Positions 5,140 through 14,405 of a stretch of DNA of 21,390 bases are shown piece by piece (position 1 is the first letter of the stretch; the number at the start of each line of letters is the position of its first letter). The translations under genes were made by a program, and so were the position numbers. The notes under the pieces were generated by a model. The model ran no database searches. It was not told the DNA's origin and saw nothing but the letters and a program-made list of their open reading frames with translations. The DNA comes from DASPKX01 sp035627835. Its GTDB lineage: Bacteria > Verrucomicrobiota > Verrucomicrobiia > Limisphaerales > SXQI01. The stretch covers positions 1-21,390 of the forward strand of contig DASPKX010000102.1 in the NCBI GenBank assembly GCA_035627835.1, written 5' to 3'.

Positions 5140-6930
5140 TTATGCCTTGAGAACTTCGATGAAAGCTTCCTGCGGAATCTGCACGGAACCAACAGATTTC
5201 ATGCGCTTTTTGCCTTCTTTCTGTTTCTCGAGAAGCTTGCGTTTACGGCTGATATCACCGCCGTAACACTTTGCAGTAACGTCTTTGCGCAAGGCGCTGA
5301 TCGTTTCACGAGCAATGACTTTGCCGCCAATTGCGGCCTGGATCGCGATCTGGAATTGCTGCTTTGGAATGACGTCCTTGAGCTTGGCAGCGAGCGCTCG
5401 CCCTCGGAATTCCGCTTTGTCGCGATGGACGATGCAGGAGAACGCGTCCACAGGCTCGCCATTGACCAGCAGATCGAGCTTTACCATGTCCGAAGCGCGG
5501 TATTCCTCATGCTCGTAGTCCATCGAGCCGTAGCCGCGGGTGATGCTCTTAATGCGATCATGGAAATCAATGAGGATTTCGTTCAGCGGCATGTGTGAGG
5601 TCAGCATGACGCGCTTGGTGTCGAGCGTCTCGGTGTGCTCGCAAATGCCCCGCTTCTCGGAAATGAGCGCCATGATATCACCGATGCTTTCGTTTGGGCA
5701 GATGACGAACGCCTTCACCATCGGCTCGTAAATTGCCTCGATGAAGTTCGGCTCAGGGAGGAACGCCGGGTTGTCGATCTCCTTCATGACGCCATCGGTC
5801 ATCTTCACCCGATAAATAACGCTCGGGTAAGTGGCAATGATGTCCATGCCGTACTCGCGGCGCAGACGCTCCTGCACGATTTCCAAGTGGAGCAATCCAA
5901 GGAAGCCGCAGCGGAAACCGAAACCGAGGGCCACAGAGCTTTCTGATGAATAGACGAACGCAGAATCGTTGAGCTGAAGCTTCGCAAGATTCGCTTTGAG
6001 ATGCTCGTAATCCGCAGTGTTGATCGGGTAGATCCCGCTGAACACCATGGGATGAATTTCCTGGAAGCCGGCAAGCGCTGGCGATGGATTGCGGGCCTCG
6101 GTCAACGTGTCGCCCATCTTCACCTCCTTGGGTGACTTGATGTTGGCGGTGATGTAGCCGGTTTCGCCGACTTCAAGCTTCTCGCGAATGTACGGCTTCG
6201 GATTGAAGCTGCCGACTTCCTTAATTTCGTAATTCTTGCCTGTCGCGAGCAGTTTCACCTGCATGCCCGGCTTCAACTCTCCGTTGAAAACGCGCACGTG
6301 CGTGACGACTCCCTTGTAGGTGTCGAAGTACGAATCGAACACGAGCGCCTGCATCGATTTTTCACCGCTGACTTTGGGCGGTGGCACTCGGCTGACGATT
6401 GCTTCAAGAATGTCATCGATGCCGATGCCTTCTTTAGCGCTGGCGGCGATCGCGGAGTCCGCTGGGATGGCGAGAATGTCTTCGAGTTGCTGGCGCGTTA
6501 ACGCAACATTGGCATGAGGCAAATCGATCTTGTTGATGATCGGGATGATCTCCAGGTTCTGCTTCATCGCCAGGTGAACATTGGCAACTGTCTGCGCCTC
6601 GACACCTTGCGCGGCATCAATGATCAACAAGGCGCCTTCGCAAGCGCTCAAGCTGCGGGAGACTTCGTAGGCGAAATCGACATGGCCTGGAGTGTCGATG
6701 AGGTTCAGCTCGTAAGTTTCGCCGTTCTTGGCTTTGTAGAGCATGGTCACGGGGTGGGCCTTGATGGTGATCCCCCGCTCCTTTTCCAGATCCATCGCGT
6801 CGAGCAACTGGTCCGACATATCGCGCGTGGCGATGGTGCCAGTGCGATGCAGAAGGCGATCCGACAAGGTCGTTTTGCCGTGATCGATATGGGCGATGAT
6901 GCTGAAATTTCTAATGTGCGCTAGATCCAT
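5140..6930 (-). CDS. lepA: Elongation factor 4 (LepA), ribosomal back-translocase GTPase
   Basis: This 596-aa translation GTPase has the standard LepA length. The G1 motif AHIDHGKT is at residues 13-20, DTPGH at 79-83 and NKID at 133-136. The C-terminal LepA-specific region is present (GYGSMDYEHEEYR, then GGDISRKRKLLEKQKEGKKR near the end, which contacts the ribosome). LepA binds stalled or mistranslocated ribosomes and influences elongation and 30S assembly, acting in the cytoplasm and partly at the membrane. The adjacent downstream signal peptidase gene supports the call. No strong Shine-Dalgarno precedes the ATG at 6930. Confidence 0.98.
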   Translation of the reverse strand: MDLAHIRNFSIIAHIDHGKTTLSDRLLHRTGTIATRDMSDQLLDAMDLEKERGITIKAHPVTMLYKAKNGETYELNLIDTPGHVDFAYEVSRSLSACEGALLIIDAAQGVEAQTVANVHLAMKQNLEIIPIINKIDLPHANVALTRQQLEDILAIPADSAIAASAKEGIGIDDILEAIVSRVPPPKVSGEKSMQALVFDSYFDTYKGVVTHVRVFNGELKPGMQVKLLATGKNYEIKEVGSFNPKPYIREKLEVGETGYITANIKSPKEVKMGDTLTEARNPSPALAGFQEIHPMVFSGIYPINTADYEHLKANLAKLQLNDSAFVYSSESSVALGFGFRCGFLGLLHLEIVQERLRREYGMDIIATYPSVIYRVKMTDGVMKEIDNPAFLPEPNFIEAIYEPMVKAFVICPNESIGDIMALISEKRGICEHTETLDTKRVMLTSHMPLNEILIDFHDRIKSITRGYGSMDYEHEEYRASDMVKLDLLVNGEPVDAFSCIVHRDKAEFRGRALAAKLKDVIPKQQFQIAIQAAIGGKVIARETISALRKDVTAKCYGGDISRKRKLLEKQKEGKKRMKSVGSVQIPQEAFIEVLKA

Positions 6931-7190
6931 GCTTCAGTGCGTTCAGGGCGAACTTACCCCTGTTTGCTTCAATAACAAAGCCGCTGAAAGTTCAGGGGCG
7001 TTGCCAGGCCAGAAACCCGGCGCGACAAGGTAGTGACGCCGAGCGACTTTTCAAAGGGAAAAGTGGGTTTGCCGCCATGCTGAAAAGGCAGCCGGCAGTT
7101 AATCTCCGGCAGGACGCCCGGTCGGGTGACCTGGCCTACCATTTGAAAGGCGCTAATTCTCACCGAGGTCGCCGAGCCTCGCAGTCAACA

Positions 7191-8546
7191 CTATATGGTG
7201 TCGAGGACGCCGGTGCTGTCCCCTACCCGCTCTGCTTTGACGCCTGCGCGGTTGAGCATAGCGACATAAAGGTTGGTCATCGGGGTGGAATCCTTCAGCT
7301 TGAGATGACGGCCGGGATTCGCAGCGCCGCCGCCCTGACCAGCTAAGACGATGGGCAACTCGTCGTGATTGTGCCGGTTGCCATCGCCAATCGCGCAACC
7401 ATAAACAATCATTGAGTTCTCCAGGACGGACTTTCCGTCAGCGTCTTTCATCGAATCAAGGTTGCGAAGGAACCGCGCGAAACGCTCCATGTACCACCGC
7501 TCGATCTTGGCCACTTTGAGGATCTTCTCCTGATTGCCGGAGTGATGCGTCAGAAAATGATAGCCCTCCGCAATCCCAAGCTCAGGGAACGGCCGGTTGC
7601 TGCCTTCGGGCGCGACGCAATAACTGATGACGCGGGTGGAGTCGGTCTGGAACGCAAGAGCCATCAGGTCGTACATCAAATCGACATGCTCCTCGTGACT
7701 GCCGGGAATGCCCGCAGGCTGTGGAAGGGTGGCGTCCGGCAGCTTAAAGCGTTCGGCTTTTTCAATCTGCTGCTCGAGCTTGCGCACGCCGTCCAGATAT
7801 TCCTGCACCTTTTGCTGATCGTTCCGCCCAAGGTCTCGGTTGAGGCGGTTCACGTCCGAAAGGACGAAATCGAGCACGCTCTTCCGCCGGGCCAGGCGCT
7901 GGCGAAGGTTGGCTTCGCGCTCAGCGCCAGCGCCGGCGCCGAAAAGCTTTTCGAACACCGCTCGCGGGTTGGGCTCGGGCGAGAGTGGCAAAGTCTCCGA
8001 GGCCCAGGAAATATTGTACTGGTAGGCGCAGGGATAACCGGTGTCGCATGAACCGTAGAGACGTGTTCCTTCCACGCCCAACTGCAGCGAATCAATACGC
8101 GTAAGGTGGCCAATCTGACGCGCGGCAATTTGATCGACAGAGATGCCCAGATGAAGCCGTGACCCGAGGGTTTTCCAGGCGTGGCACCCGGTCAGGAACG
8201 AAGCTCCAGAGCGGGCGTGATCGCCGGGGCCGTCGCCCCAGTTGTTGGCGGAATCGTGCGCAAGATTGGTGATGACCTGAAATTTGTCCTTCAGCTCCTT
8301 CATCGGAGCGAAGGTCTCGTTCAACTCGTAATCCTTCCCCTCCCCTTTGGGCAGCCAGCGTTGGTAATTTGAGCCGTTGGCGAACGCGATGAATCCCAGG
8401 CGGAGCGGCATCCCGCTTGCCGTGGTGGCGAGCGGAGACGTCGCGGCGTAGAGCTGGCTGGAGGCCCGCAGCGATTCCAGAGTTGGCAATGCGAGGCTGA
8501 CGCCGAGGCCGCGCAGAAATGCTCTTCGAGTGAATGTCTGTTTCAT
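7191..8546 (-). CDS. Tat-exported DUF1552 family protein
   Basis: This 451-aa protein has a twin-arginine signal (TRRAFLRGLG, Arg7-Arg8, followed by a hydrophobic core), so it is exported folded, probably with a cofactor or metal. The body matches the DUF1552 family of Planctomycetota and Verrucomicrobiota, for example GDGPGDHARSGASFLTGCH near residue 125 and GNRHNHDELPIVLAGQGGG near the C-terminus. Its biochemical function is not established. It starts 3 nt after the stop of the 833-aa cytochrome-type gene, a pairing seen repeatedly in these phyla, so the two probably form one periplasmic system, perhaps in polymer breakdown. A weak dyad without a T-run (7,165-7,182) is all that follows it; the gap 6,931-7,190 holds nothing else clear. 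Confidence 0.9.
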   Translation of the reverse strand: MKQTFTRRAFLRGLGVSLALPTLESLRASSQLYAATSPLATTASGMPLRLGFIAFANGSNYQRWLPKGEGKDYELNETFAPMKELKDKFQVITNLAHDSANNWGDGPGDHARSGASFLTGCHAWKTLGSRLHLGISVDQIAARQIGHLTRIDSLQLGVEGTRLYGSCDTGYPCAYQYNISWASETLPLSPEPNPRAVFEKLFGAGAGAEREANLRQRLARRKSVLDFVLSDVNRLNRDLGRNDQQKVQEYLDGVRKLEQQIEKAERFKLPDATLPQPAGIPGSHEEHVDLMYDLMALAFQTDSTRVISYCVAPEGSNRPFPELGIAEGYHFLTHHSGNQEKILKVAKIERWYMERFARFLRNLDSMKDADGKSVLENSMIVYGCAIGDGNRHNHDELPIVLAGQGGGAANPGRHLKLKDSTPMTNLYVAMLNRAGVKAERVGDSTGVLDTI

Positions 8547-8549
8547 GAC

Positions 8550-11051
8550 TTAAGGCTGTGTGACTGTGCTCAAAGGAGTCGGGGCGAGCGCCGCTGCCAC
8601 TTGATTTGTGGCGGCAGGGGGCCGATTCCGCCTCTGCGGGCGGCGCTTCTCTGGCGGAGGTGGCTGCGGAATGAAGTTTCTGGGAGAGGACTTCAGACTT
8701 CCGGCATCTCCCCGGCGATAAAGGAACGGATCGCTCTCAACAACAGCTAGAAGCAACGTGGAGAACTTTCCATTGCTCGCGGCGACCTGCCGTGTGATTT
8801 GATCAATTGTGGCCGCGTCAGAGGGCTCAAGCCCCCGGCCGAGCGCATAAGTGAGCAGCTTTTCGGTCACGCCGTGGTAGAGCTTCTCCTTTCTGCCGGC
8901 GAGCAGCTTCTGCACATCCTTAATGCCGCTGAGAGTTTCGCCGCTAATGGTCCGCTCGGCTGGGTCAATCGGCTGGCCGTTCTCCGTGTCGCGCCAGCGA
9001 CCGATAAGGTCAAAGTTTTCCAGGGCAACTCCAATGGGATCAAAATGCGCATGACAAGCAGCGCAGGACTTGTTTTCGCGGTGAAGCGCAAGCTGTTCTC
9101 GGCCTGTTTTGCGCGAGGTGTCACCAATGTTCACATCCTCCAGAGCGGGGATGTCTGGCGGCGGCGGAGGCGGCTCAAGCGCGAGCAGATTCTCGAGAAC
9201 AAACACGCCGCGTTTTACCGGCGAAGTCCGGTTTGGATTGGAAGTTCCAACCAGGAAGCTGCCGTGGGTTAATATGCCGCCACGATGCGATTCGGGCGTG
9301 AGTTGAACCTTATGGAAGCCGGGTTCCGGAACACCTTTAATGCCGTAGAAGTCGGCAAGTTTCTTGTCCAGAAAGGTGTAGTCGGCGGTGATCAACTCGA
9401 CCAAATCCCGATCATTCCGCGCGATGTATTCAAAGAGCATTTCGGTTTCGCGTTTCATCGATCCGCGCACCGGATTTAAGGGGCCATCAAAGCGCGTCGT
9501 GATTGAGGTCATCAGCACATTCCGTGTGCGCAGCCACTGGCCGGGGAAATCCTCAAAGAACCGCTCGGACTTGGGATCGTTGAGCATGCGCGTCACCTGC
9601 GCGCGAATGTTGTTTCGGAGCTGCCCCTGTTTGGCCAGGGCCATCAATTCATCGTCTGGCAAGCTCAGCCAAAGAAGGTAGGACAGCCGCGATGCCAGGG
9701 CGTAATCGTCGAGCGGATGAACGACTTTGGGATCGTTGGGCTGCGGCTGGGTTTCCGCGCGGAAGAGAAACTTTGGTGAGGTGAGAATTGCCGTTAGGGC
9801 CTGGCCAATGCCGCGCTCAAAGGTGGGGCTGCTTTCGGCAAGAGCAACGAGGCCATCGAGGGTCTCCGATTCCACTGGACGGCGAAAGGCGCGAGTGGCG
9901 ACACGCTCCAGGATCTCACGCGCGTAGGTTCGGCGGGCGGCTGGTTCTGTTGGTGGCGGACCTTTGAAGAATATGCGCTGGTGCGCGTCGGGATAAGTCA
10001 GGGAGGCTGAATCGAGAGGGCCCACTAACCGGGTTTTTGGGCGTAATTGCAGGAAGTTCGTCTTGCCGCTCGAATCTGGCTGCTTGGGAGCGGAAATCAG
10101 CGCGATCGTGTGCTCCCCTGCCTTTAGCGGCAGCTCGACAGAATGCTTGTGGGTCTTGTATCCGCCAATCGACAGCTCGTTAGTCGCCGCTATCGATCCA
10201 TCCACTTTGAAAGCAAAATCGTAGATGCCTCCGAATTCCTGCCAGCCGCCCGTCACAAACTGAACTTCAACTCGATAGGAGCCGTCCTTCGGCACGGTCA
10301 CGGTGGCTTTTTGCTCGTGCTGTTTGGAATCCTCCGATTTGACGCTGCGATAGGCGCTCTCAGGGACCGCTTGCAAGGGAGGCTTTGGCCCATCGAGAAC
10401 CACCACCCGCTCCACGACGAATTCAGCAATGTCGAAATACTTCTCCAGAAGCCCAGGGGAGGTTGTTAAGAAATCGCCGATGTTATCGAAGCCAAACGCG
10501 GTGTCATCCGGCGGCAAGCGGTCGCGCAGGCGAAGAGTGTCCCCTGCCCTGTCGCTGCTGTATTCTTTGTCGTCACTCAGATCCGCGCCGAACAGGTCGT
10601 GAATGGTGTAATCATACTCCATCCGGTTAAGCCGGCGAAGCGTCACCCGGCCCGGATCCGGCCTTGAAAAGTCCACACCCAACATTTCACCTGCGATCCA
10701 GTTCGCTATAAGTTTACGCTCCTCCTCCGTGGGCATGTCGGAGCCAGCGGGGGGCATGAATTCGTGCCGAAGGATTTTCCATGTTTTCAGCCACTCGCCG
10801 TGACGCTCCATAGTTGGCCCAGCAACAACCATCTCATCCAGCGCGACCTTGCCTTTAGCGACTCCATCGCCATGACAATCGAAACAATACTTTTCGACCA
10901 GCTTTAAGGCTGTTTCGCGGGAAGGCGGCGGTGAAGCAAACGAGGCAGCGATGCCCGCACCGAGCAGCGTGAGCATCAGCAAGATTCGGGATGCGCTGAC
11001 AAGAATTCTAGGCGCTGGCGCAAAGCCAGGTTTGGCAATGAGTTTGGACAT
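8550..11051 (-). CDS. Secreted DUF1587/1595/1592/1588/1585 cytochrome c-type protein
   Basis: This is an 833-aa exported protein. A hydrophobic signal segment lies at residues 22-39. A c-type heme-binding motif CFDCH (56-60) follows in a PSCyt-type domain. Then come a DUF1587-like part (RRLNRMEYDYTIHDLFG, about 139-155), a beta-sandwich carbohydrate-binding-like insert (about 245-325), DUF1595 (ATRAFRRP, about 385), DUF1592 (LDDYALASRLSYLLWL, about 447), DUF1588 with a second CxxCH (CAACH, 663-667, followed by HFDPIGVALENFD) and DUF1585 (about 725-790). The tail is Pro/Arg-rich. These proteins are typical of Planctomycetota and Verrucomicrobiota and are thought to act in the periplasm in redox-linked degradation; the substrate is unknown. 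No Shine-Dalgarno precedes the ATG. Confidence 0.92.
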   Translation of the reverse strand: MSKLIAKPGFAPAPRILVSASRILLMLTLLGAGIAASFASPPPSRETALKLVEKYCFDCHGDGVAKGKVALDEMVVAGPTMERHGEWLKTWKILRHEFMPPAGSDMPTEEERKLIANWIAGEMLGVDFSRPDPGRVTLRRLNRMEYDYTIHDLFGADLSDDKEYSSDRAGDTLRLRDRLPPDDTAFGFDNIGDFLTTSPGLLEKYFDIAEFVVERVVVLDGPKPPLQAVPESAYRSVKSEDSKQHEQKATVTVPKDGSYRVEVQFVTGGWQEFGGIYDFAFKVDGSIAATNELSIGGYKTHKHSVELPLKAGEHTIALISAPKQPDSSGKTNFLQLRPKTRLVGPLDSASLTYPDAHQRIFFKGPPPTEPAARRTYAREILERVATRAFRRPVESETLDGLVALAESSPTFERGIGQALTAILTSPKFLFRAETQPQPNDPKVVHPLDDYALASRLSYLLWLSLPDDELMALAKQGQLRNNIRAQVTRMLNDPKSERFFEDFPGQWLRTRNVLMTSITTRFDGPLNPVRGSMKRETEMLFEYIARNDRDLVELITADYTFLDKKLADFYGIKGVPEPGFHKVQLTPESHRGGILTHGSFLVGTSNPNRTSPVKRGVFVLENLLALEPPPPPPDIPALEDVNIGDTSRKTGREQLALHRENKSCAACHAHFDPIGVALENFDLIGRWRDTENGQPIDPAERTISGETLSGIKDVQKLLAGRKEKLYHGVTEKLLTYALGRGLEPSDAATIDQITRQVAASNGKFSTLLLAVVESDPFLYRRGDAGSLKSSPRNFIPQPPPPEKRRPQRRNRPPAATNQVAAALAPTPLSTVTQP

Positions 11052-11186
11052 CTAAACGGCTATCATTTGAGGGTAGCGGCAAATAGAGGAGCGTCAACTT
11101 TGCAAACGCCTGCCGAGCGCGTCGCGAGCCGCCGTTTGCCGCATGGTTCGGGAGGAGCCGCTCCGAAAAAAAAGTTTATAAAAAGC

Positions 11187-11246
11187 CCGGTTTACCCGGT
11201 AATAACAGGGAATGGCCGATAATAACCGGTAATAGCTGGTAAGAGC
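11187..11246. repeat. Degenerate 10-bp tandem repeats (CGGTAATAAC)
   Basis: From 11,197 five consecutive 10-mers read CGGTAATAAC, AGGGAATGGC, CGATAATAAC, CGGTAATAGC and TGGTAAGAGC; CCGGTTTACC just before is a sixth, weaker one. The 10-bp period places each copy on the same face of the helix, as expected for cooperative regulator binding. The array lies next to a possible promoter of the minus-strand operon. Confidence 0.6.
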
Positions 11247-11352
11247 AAATTGTCCACAGTTGAGGGCGGCGCCTCCCCCTGCTACGCAGACAATGGGGTA
11301 AGAGACAAGGACCGCGCGGCTGGCTGGCGGAAATCGGTTCACTGCCAGCGCG

Positions 11353-11366
11353 AGTTACATGTAACT
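11353..11366. promoter_or_regulatory. Perfect 14-bp palindrome, candidate operator
   Basis: AGTTACATGTAACT is a perfect inverted repeat, about 145 bp before the 948-aa gene start and 300 bp from the opposite operon. A dimeric regulator site is the simplest reading; the regulator is unknown. Confidence 0.4.
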
Positions 11367-11511
11367 TAAGGTTCCAATGGCGTCAAGTGGTTCCGATAAG
11401 GGAAAGAGAACCGTGGCTGCGCTGGCGATGATGAGCGCAAAATTTATTCGGGAAATCTTTACATAGCGGGCGCTCAACTGTTGAAATCGAGGCTCAACTT
11501 ACCCCCGCTTT

Positions 11512-14358
11512 ATGAGACACCAGGGATTCTCGGATGGGTGGCGCTCGCGTCTGCAGCTTGCGGCCATATTCACCAGCATTGTTTGCACAGCCCAGGCGGC
11601 TGCTCCCGCAGGCCCGACGCCGCAAATACCAGACGGTGGAGCAGCGCCAGGGCCATTTCCAAACACATCAGTCACGGCGATCAACGTGATCGCGCGAGGA
11701 AGCACCACGTTCAATAGCAGCGTGGATGTGCATGGGATTGACGGGATGGGGCCGATTCCATGGTCGGTGAATCGATACAACCGAGGGGACATTGCCGTGC
11801 GGTTAGCGCCACGGGATCCAGTCGCGGCGATGGGTTCGATGGGGCGTGGTTTTATTGAGCTGGGGGATAACTCTCCAGGCTTAGCCGCGAACCAGGCGTG
11901 GCGTCCAGCTCCCGAACTCGGTGTGCTGATTCCGACGGCTCGGGAAAACGGGCCGGTCGATTGGAATGACGGCGAAGGGTCTTTCTTCCCCACTATCGCC
12001 ATTTCTCTCAGCTCGTCAGGGCCAGGTTACAGCATGGTCACTGGGGCCTTTGGGAGCGGTGATGTGGACATCAACACAGGCCGCGCAGGCACACACGCCT
12101 CGAGTCCGGAAGCCAACTTCAGCTTTTCAGCGGCATGGTTCCCATTTGACCAGGGCTGGATAGGCGGCGAAGTCGCTGGCCCGGACGCAACCACTGGCGC
12201 GAGCCGGTGGACACGGGCGACTGCGCATGCAGTCGGCATCACAGCAGGGATGGTTAAATGGACCCAATTCCCGGCTGAATCAGGAATTTATGCTGGTCTC
12301 GGCGATATTCTCCTGCCGGGAGTGAATTCCCTCACGAACGGCATGATTTTCGCGACCTCGGCGGATGGCGGCAGTGATGTGAATATCGTCGGAGTTGCGC
12401 CAAAAGCTGGCGGCTCGGGATGGACAGTGACTATCCGAGAGGATTCGGCCACAGACGCGGAGACATTAGCGTCGCCGGATCAATCGGAGTTCCAATTCCT
12501 CTATGTCCCTTTCAATGCCAAGAACCTGATCGGCGGCCACATCAATGGACAAGATGGCGCCAAGTTGACCAGCGCGGGCAACTACACGATCGCCAGGACA
12601 TCCGTCGGCACTTATGAACTGACGATCCCCGGGGAAACCGGCAACAGCGGAACCTTGCTGCTGCAAGTGGCGGATTTTGAGAGCGGCACTTCTGTTCCAA
12701 TGGCCTCACGCGCCTTCCTCTCTTACGAATTCCAAAATAGTAAGTTCGTCATTCAAGCGCGAAAAACTGCGTCTGACACAACGGCTGATCTGGCGGACGT
12801 TGATTTCTACTTTGCGTGGGTGGACTTTCAGAACCCGCTTTCTCCGCCTGATGGGCCTCGCTTTCGCGCACTGCCGACTGCAAACGTCACCGCTGAAGGG
12901 GTTGTTATCAAAGAAGCGAACCTGGCCGTGAACACGGATATTCCGCAGGCGCTTGTGACGGTTGTGGACGATTCAAATAGCGGCGGGTTTACGGATCCGG
13001 TCACCGGCCAAACCGCTGCGTCAGCGCTCGTCGGACGCTTTTACAACACCAGCACGCTGGAACCTACGAGTGAGCCGTTTATTATTCTGGGCAATCCTGG
13101 CGGGCAGATCACACGTCACGACGTCGATTACAATGCCTTCAGCAAACAGTATGTCGTGGTGGCGAACGCCCGCACCTACGGGCCCAACTCTTTGGGCATT
13201 CCTTTGCTCGCGCTGGTCAACACGAATGCAGCGAGCCCCAACCCAGTGGCCAAAACCAAGGTGTTCATGGAAGACAGCGATCAGACGTTCGACGACGTCA
13301 CGATCGCTGCGAGTTCCAAGAATGGGAATATCATTCTGGTCGCTGAACGGAACTTTGCCGGCGAAGGCGAGGGCTCAATCGGCGCGCTCTTCGACAAGGA
13401 TCTGAACCAACTCACGCCACAGTTTGGCCGCCTGGATCTGCTGCAAGGGACCGGCGACGAAGATGATCCAGATGTTCTCTATCTCGCGAGCCGAGATGTG
13501 TTTTTCTACGTTTCCAACACTGATCTTTCGACTGGGCTGCGCAATCGGGTTGCGGGATCGATCGTGCAAACCACCCCGAGCGCGGGCGGCGCTTTGCAAG
13601 CTCAAACGGAGCAGCTCATCGCCGATAATAACCCAGCGGGTGTAAATGAGGGGCATCCTGCTTCCTTTGAAAATCCGTTCAACGGCGAAATCCTCACTGC
13701 CTTTGACCTTGGAGGCAACAATGTGCCCAATGGCCAGATCGCTTACACAGCGATCGGAGCGGCGCCCACCTACACCTTCACGGCGCCAAGACCGGAGATC
13801 AGTTACGTGACCGGAACAGGTGGAGATCCATTCCAGCACAATCACCCGCAATGGGCCGCCGACACGAATAGCGGCGTGATCGTTGTAGGCTATAATGCGC
13901 GGCAAAGCAGCATCGGGCTTCCAAATGGCTACGCCTTTAACGTGCTTGACCGGAACGGAGCCATGATGCCAAGCCAATTTGGGCTGCCTTACTTTCTGAC
14001 TGATGTGGAGGGTGGGATCGACGCGAGTGTCGCGCGGCATAACATCGGTTATTCCTTGCACAGCGACACTTTCCTGGTGGCCTTCACCTCGATTCCTGGA
14101 ATAGCGCAGTTAACAGGCTTCCAGATCACCTCTGGAGAGACCGGTGGTGGCCCGGCGCCTCGGTTAACCATCCGTTTAGCAGGCCAGAACGTGGAAGTGA
14201 GCTGGCCAGCGGGAGGAGCGTTTGGGCTGCAAGCGACTCCAAGCCTGAGTTCACCGAATTGGCAGCCCGTGACTGGAGCACCCGTGGTTCGGGATGGGAA
14301 CTTCGTCATGACAGTTCCGATCGAAGGACGGGCGCGATTCTTCCGGCTTGTTCGCTAA
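11512..14358 (+). CDS. Large secreted protein with verrucomicrobial C-terminal module
   Basis: This is a 948-aa exported protein of unknown function. The N-terminus is a signal peptide (hydrophobic LAAIFTSIVCTAQA, cleavage probably after residue 29) followed by a Pro/Gly-rich linker. The body is Gly-, Asn- and Thr-rich and looks beta-dominated throughout, with many short repeats of polar turns. No catalytic motif was recognised. The last 70 residues (LTIRLAGQNVEVSWPAGG, then FGLQATPSLSSPNWQPV, ending RFFRLVR) match a short C-terminal module seen on many large secreted proteins of Pedosphaera-type Verrucomicrobiota; a cell-surface role is inferred. No Shine-Dalgarno precedes the ATG. A strong terminator begins 8 nt after the stop, so it is probably a single-gene transcript. 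Confidence 0.85.
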   Translation: MRHQGFSDGWRSRLQLAAIFTSIVCTAQAAAPAGPTPQIPDGGAAPGPFPNTSVTAINVIARGSTTFNSSVDVHGIDGMGPIPWSVNRYNRGDIAVRLAPRDPVAAMGSMGRGFIELGDNSPGLAANQAWRPAPELGVLIPTARENGPVDWNDGEGSFFPTIAISLSSSGPGYSMVTGAFGSGDVDINTGRAGTHASSPEANFSFSAAWFPFDQGWIGGEVAGPDATTGASRWTRATAHAVGITAGMVKWTQFPAESGIYAGLGDILLPGVNSLTNGMIFATSADGGSDVNIVGVAPKAGGSGWTVTIREDSATDAETLASPDQSEFQFLYVPFNAKNLIGGHINGQDGAKLTSAGNYTIARTSVGTYELTIPGETGNSGTLLLQVADFESGTSVPMASRAFLSYEFQNSKFVIQARKTASDTTADLADVDFYFAWVDFQNPLSPPDGPRFRALPTANVTAEGVVIKEANLAVNTDIPQALVTVVDDSNSGGFTDPVTGQTAASALVGRFYNTSTLEPTSEPFIILGNPGGQITRHDVDYNAFSKQYVVVANARTYGPNSLGIPLLALVNTNAASPNPVAKTKVFMEDSDQTFDDVTIAASSKNGNIILVAERNFAGEGEGSIGALFDKDLNQLTPQFGRLDLLQGTGDEDDPDVLYLASRDVFFYVSNTDLSTGLRNRVAGSIVQTTPSAGGALQAQTEQLIADNNPAGVNEGHPASFENPFNGEILTAFDLGGNNVPNGQIAYTAIGAAPTYTFTAPRPEISYVTGTGGDPFQHNHPQWAADTNSGVIVVGYNARQSSIGLPNGYAFNVLDRNGAMMPSQFGLPYFLTDVEGGIDASVARHNIGYSLHSDTFLVAFTSIPGIAQLTGFQITSGETGGGPAPRLTIRLAGQNVEVSWPAGGAFGLQATPSLSSPNWQPVTGAPVVRDGNFVMTVPIEGRARFFRLVR

Positions 14359-14365
14359 ATTCATT

Positions 14366-14399
14366 AAGCCGCACTCGGTTCCTCCGGTGCGGCTTTTTT
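14366..14399 (+). terminator. Rho-independent terminator after the 948-aa gene
   Basis: AAGCCGCAC (14,366-14,374) pairs perfectly with GTGCGGCTT (14,387-14,395) around a 12-nt loop, followed by a T-run. It separates the secreted-protein gene from the BlaI promoter only a few bases downstream. Confidence 0.9.
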
Positions 14400-14405
14400 G
14401 TGATG

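Larger units (their letters stand above)
11052..11511. promoter_or_regulatory. Divergent intergenic region with repeats and palindrome
   Basis: This 460-nt gap lies between two divergently transcribed secreted-protein genes. It contains an AT-rich stretch (about 11,166-11,184) with a TATAAA that could be the -10 box of the minus-strand operon. Beside it are a 10-bp periodic repeat (11,187-11,246) and a 14-bp palindrome (11,353-11,366). No convincing gene is present; an 82-codon minus-strand frame here runs through the repeats and is not believed. A clear plus-strand promoter for the 948-aa gene could not be singled out. Confidence 0.5.

Noticed and set aside
6969..7163. 64-codon minus-strand frame upstream of lepA
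   Set aside because: No ribosome-binding site, no recognisable features and poor composition; treated as non-coding.
11094..11342. 82-codon minus-strand frame in the intergenic region
   Set aside because: It runs through the 10-bp repeats and the AT-rich promoter-like stretch, with odd composition and no ribosome-binding site.
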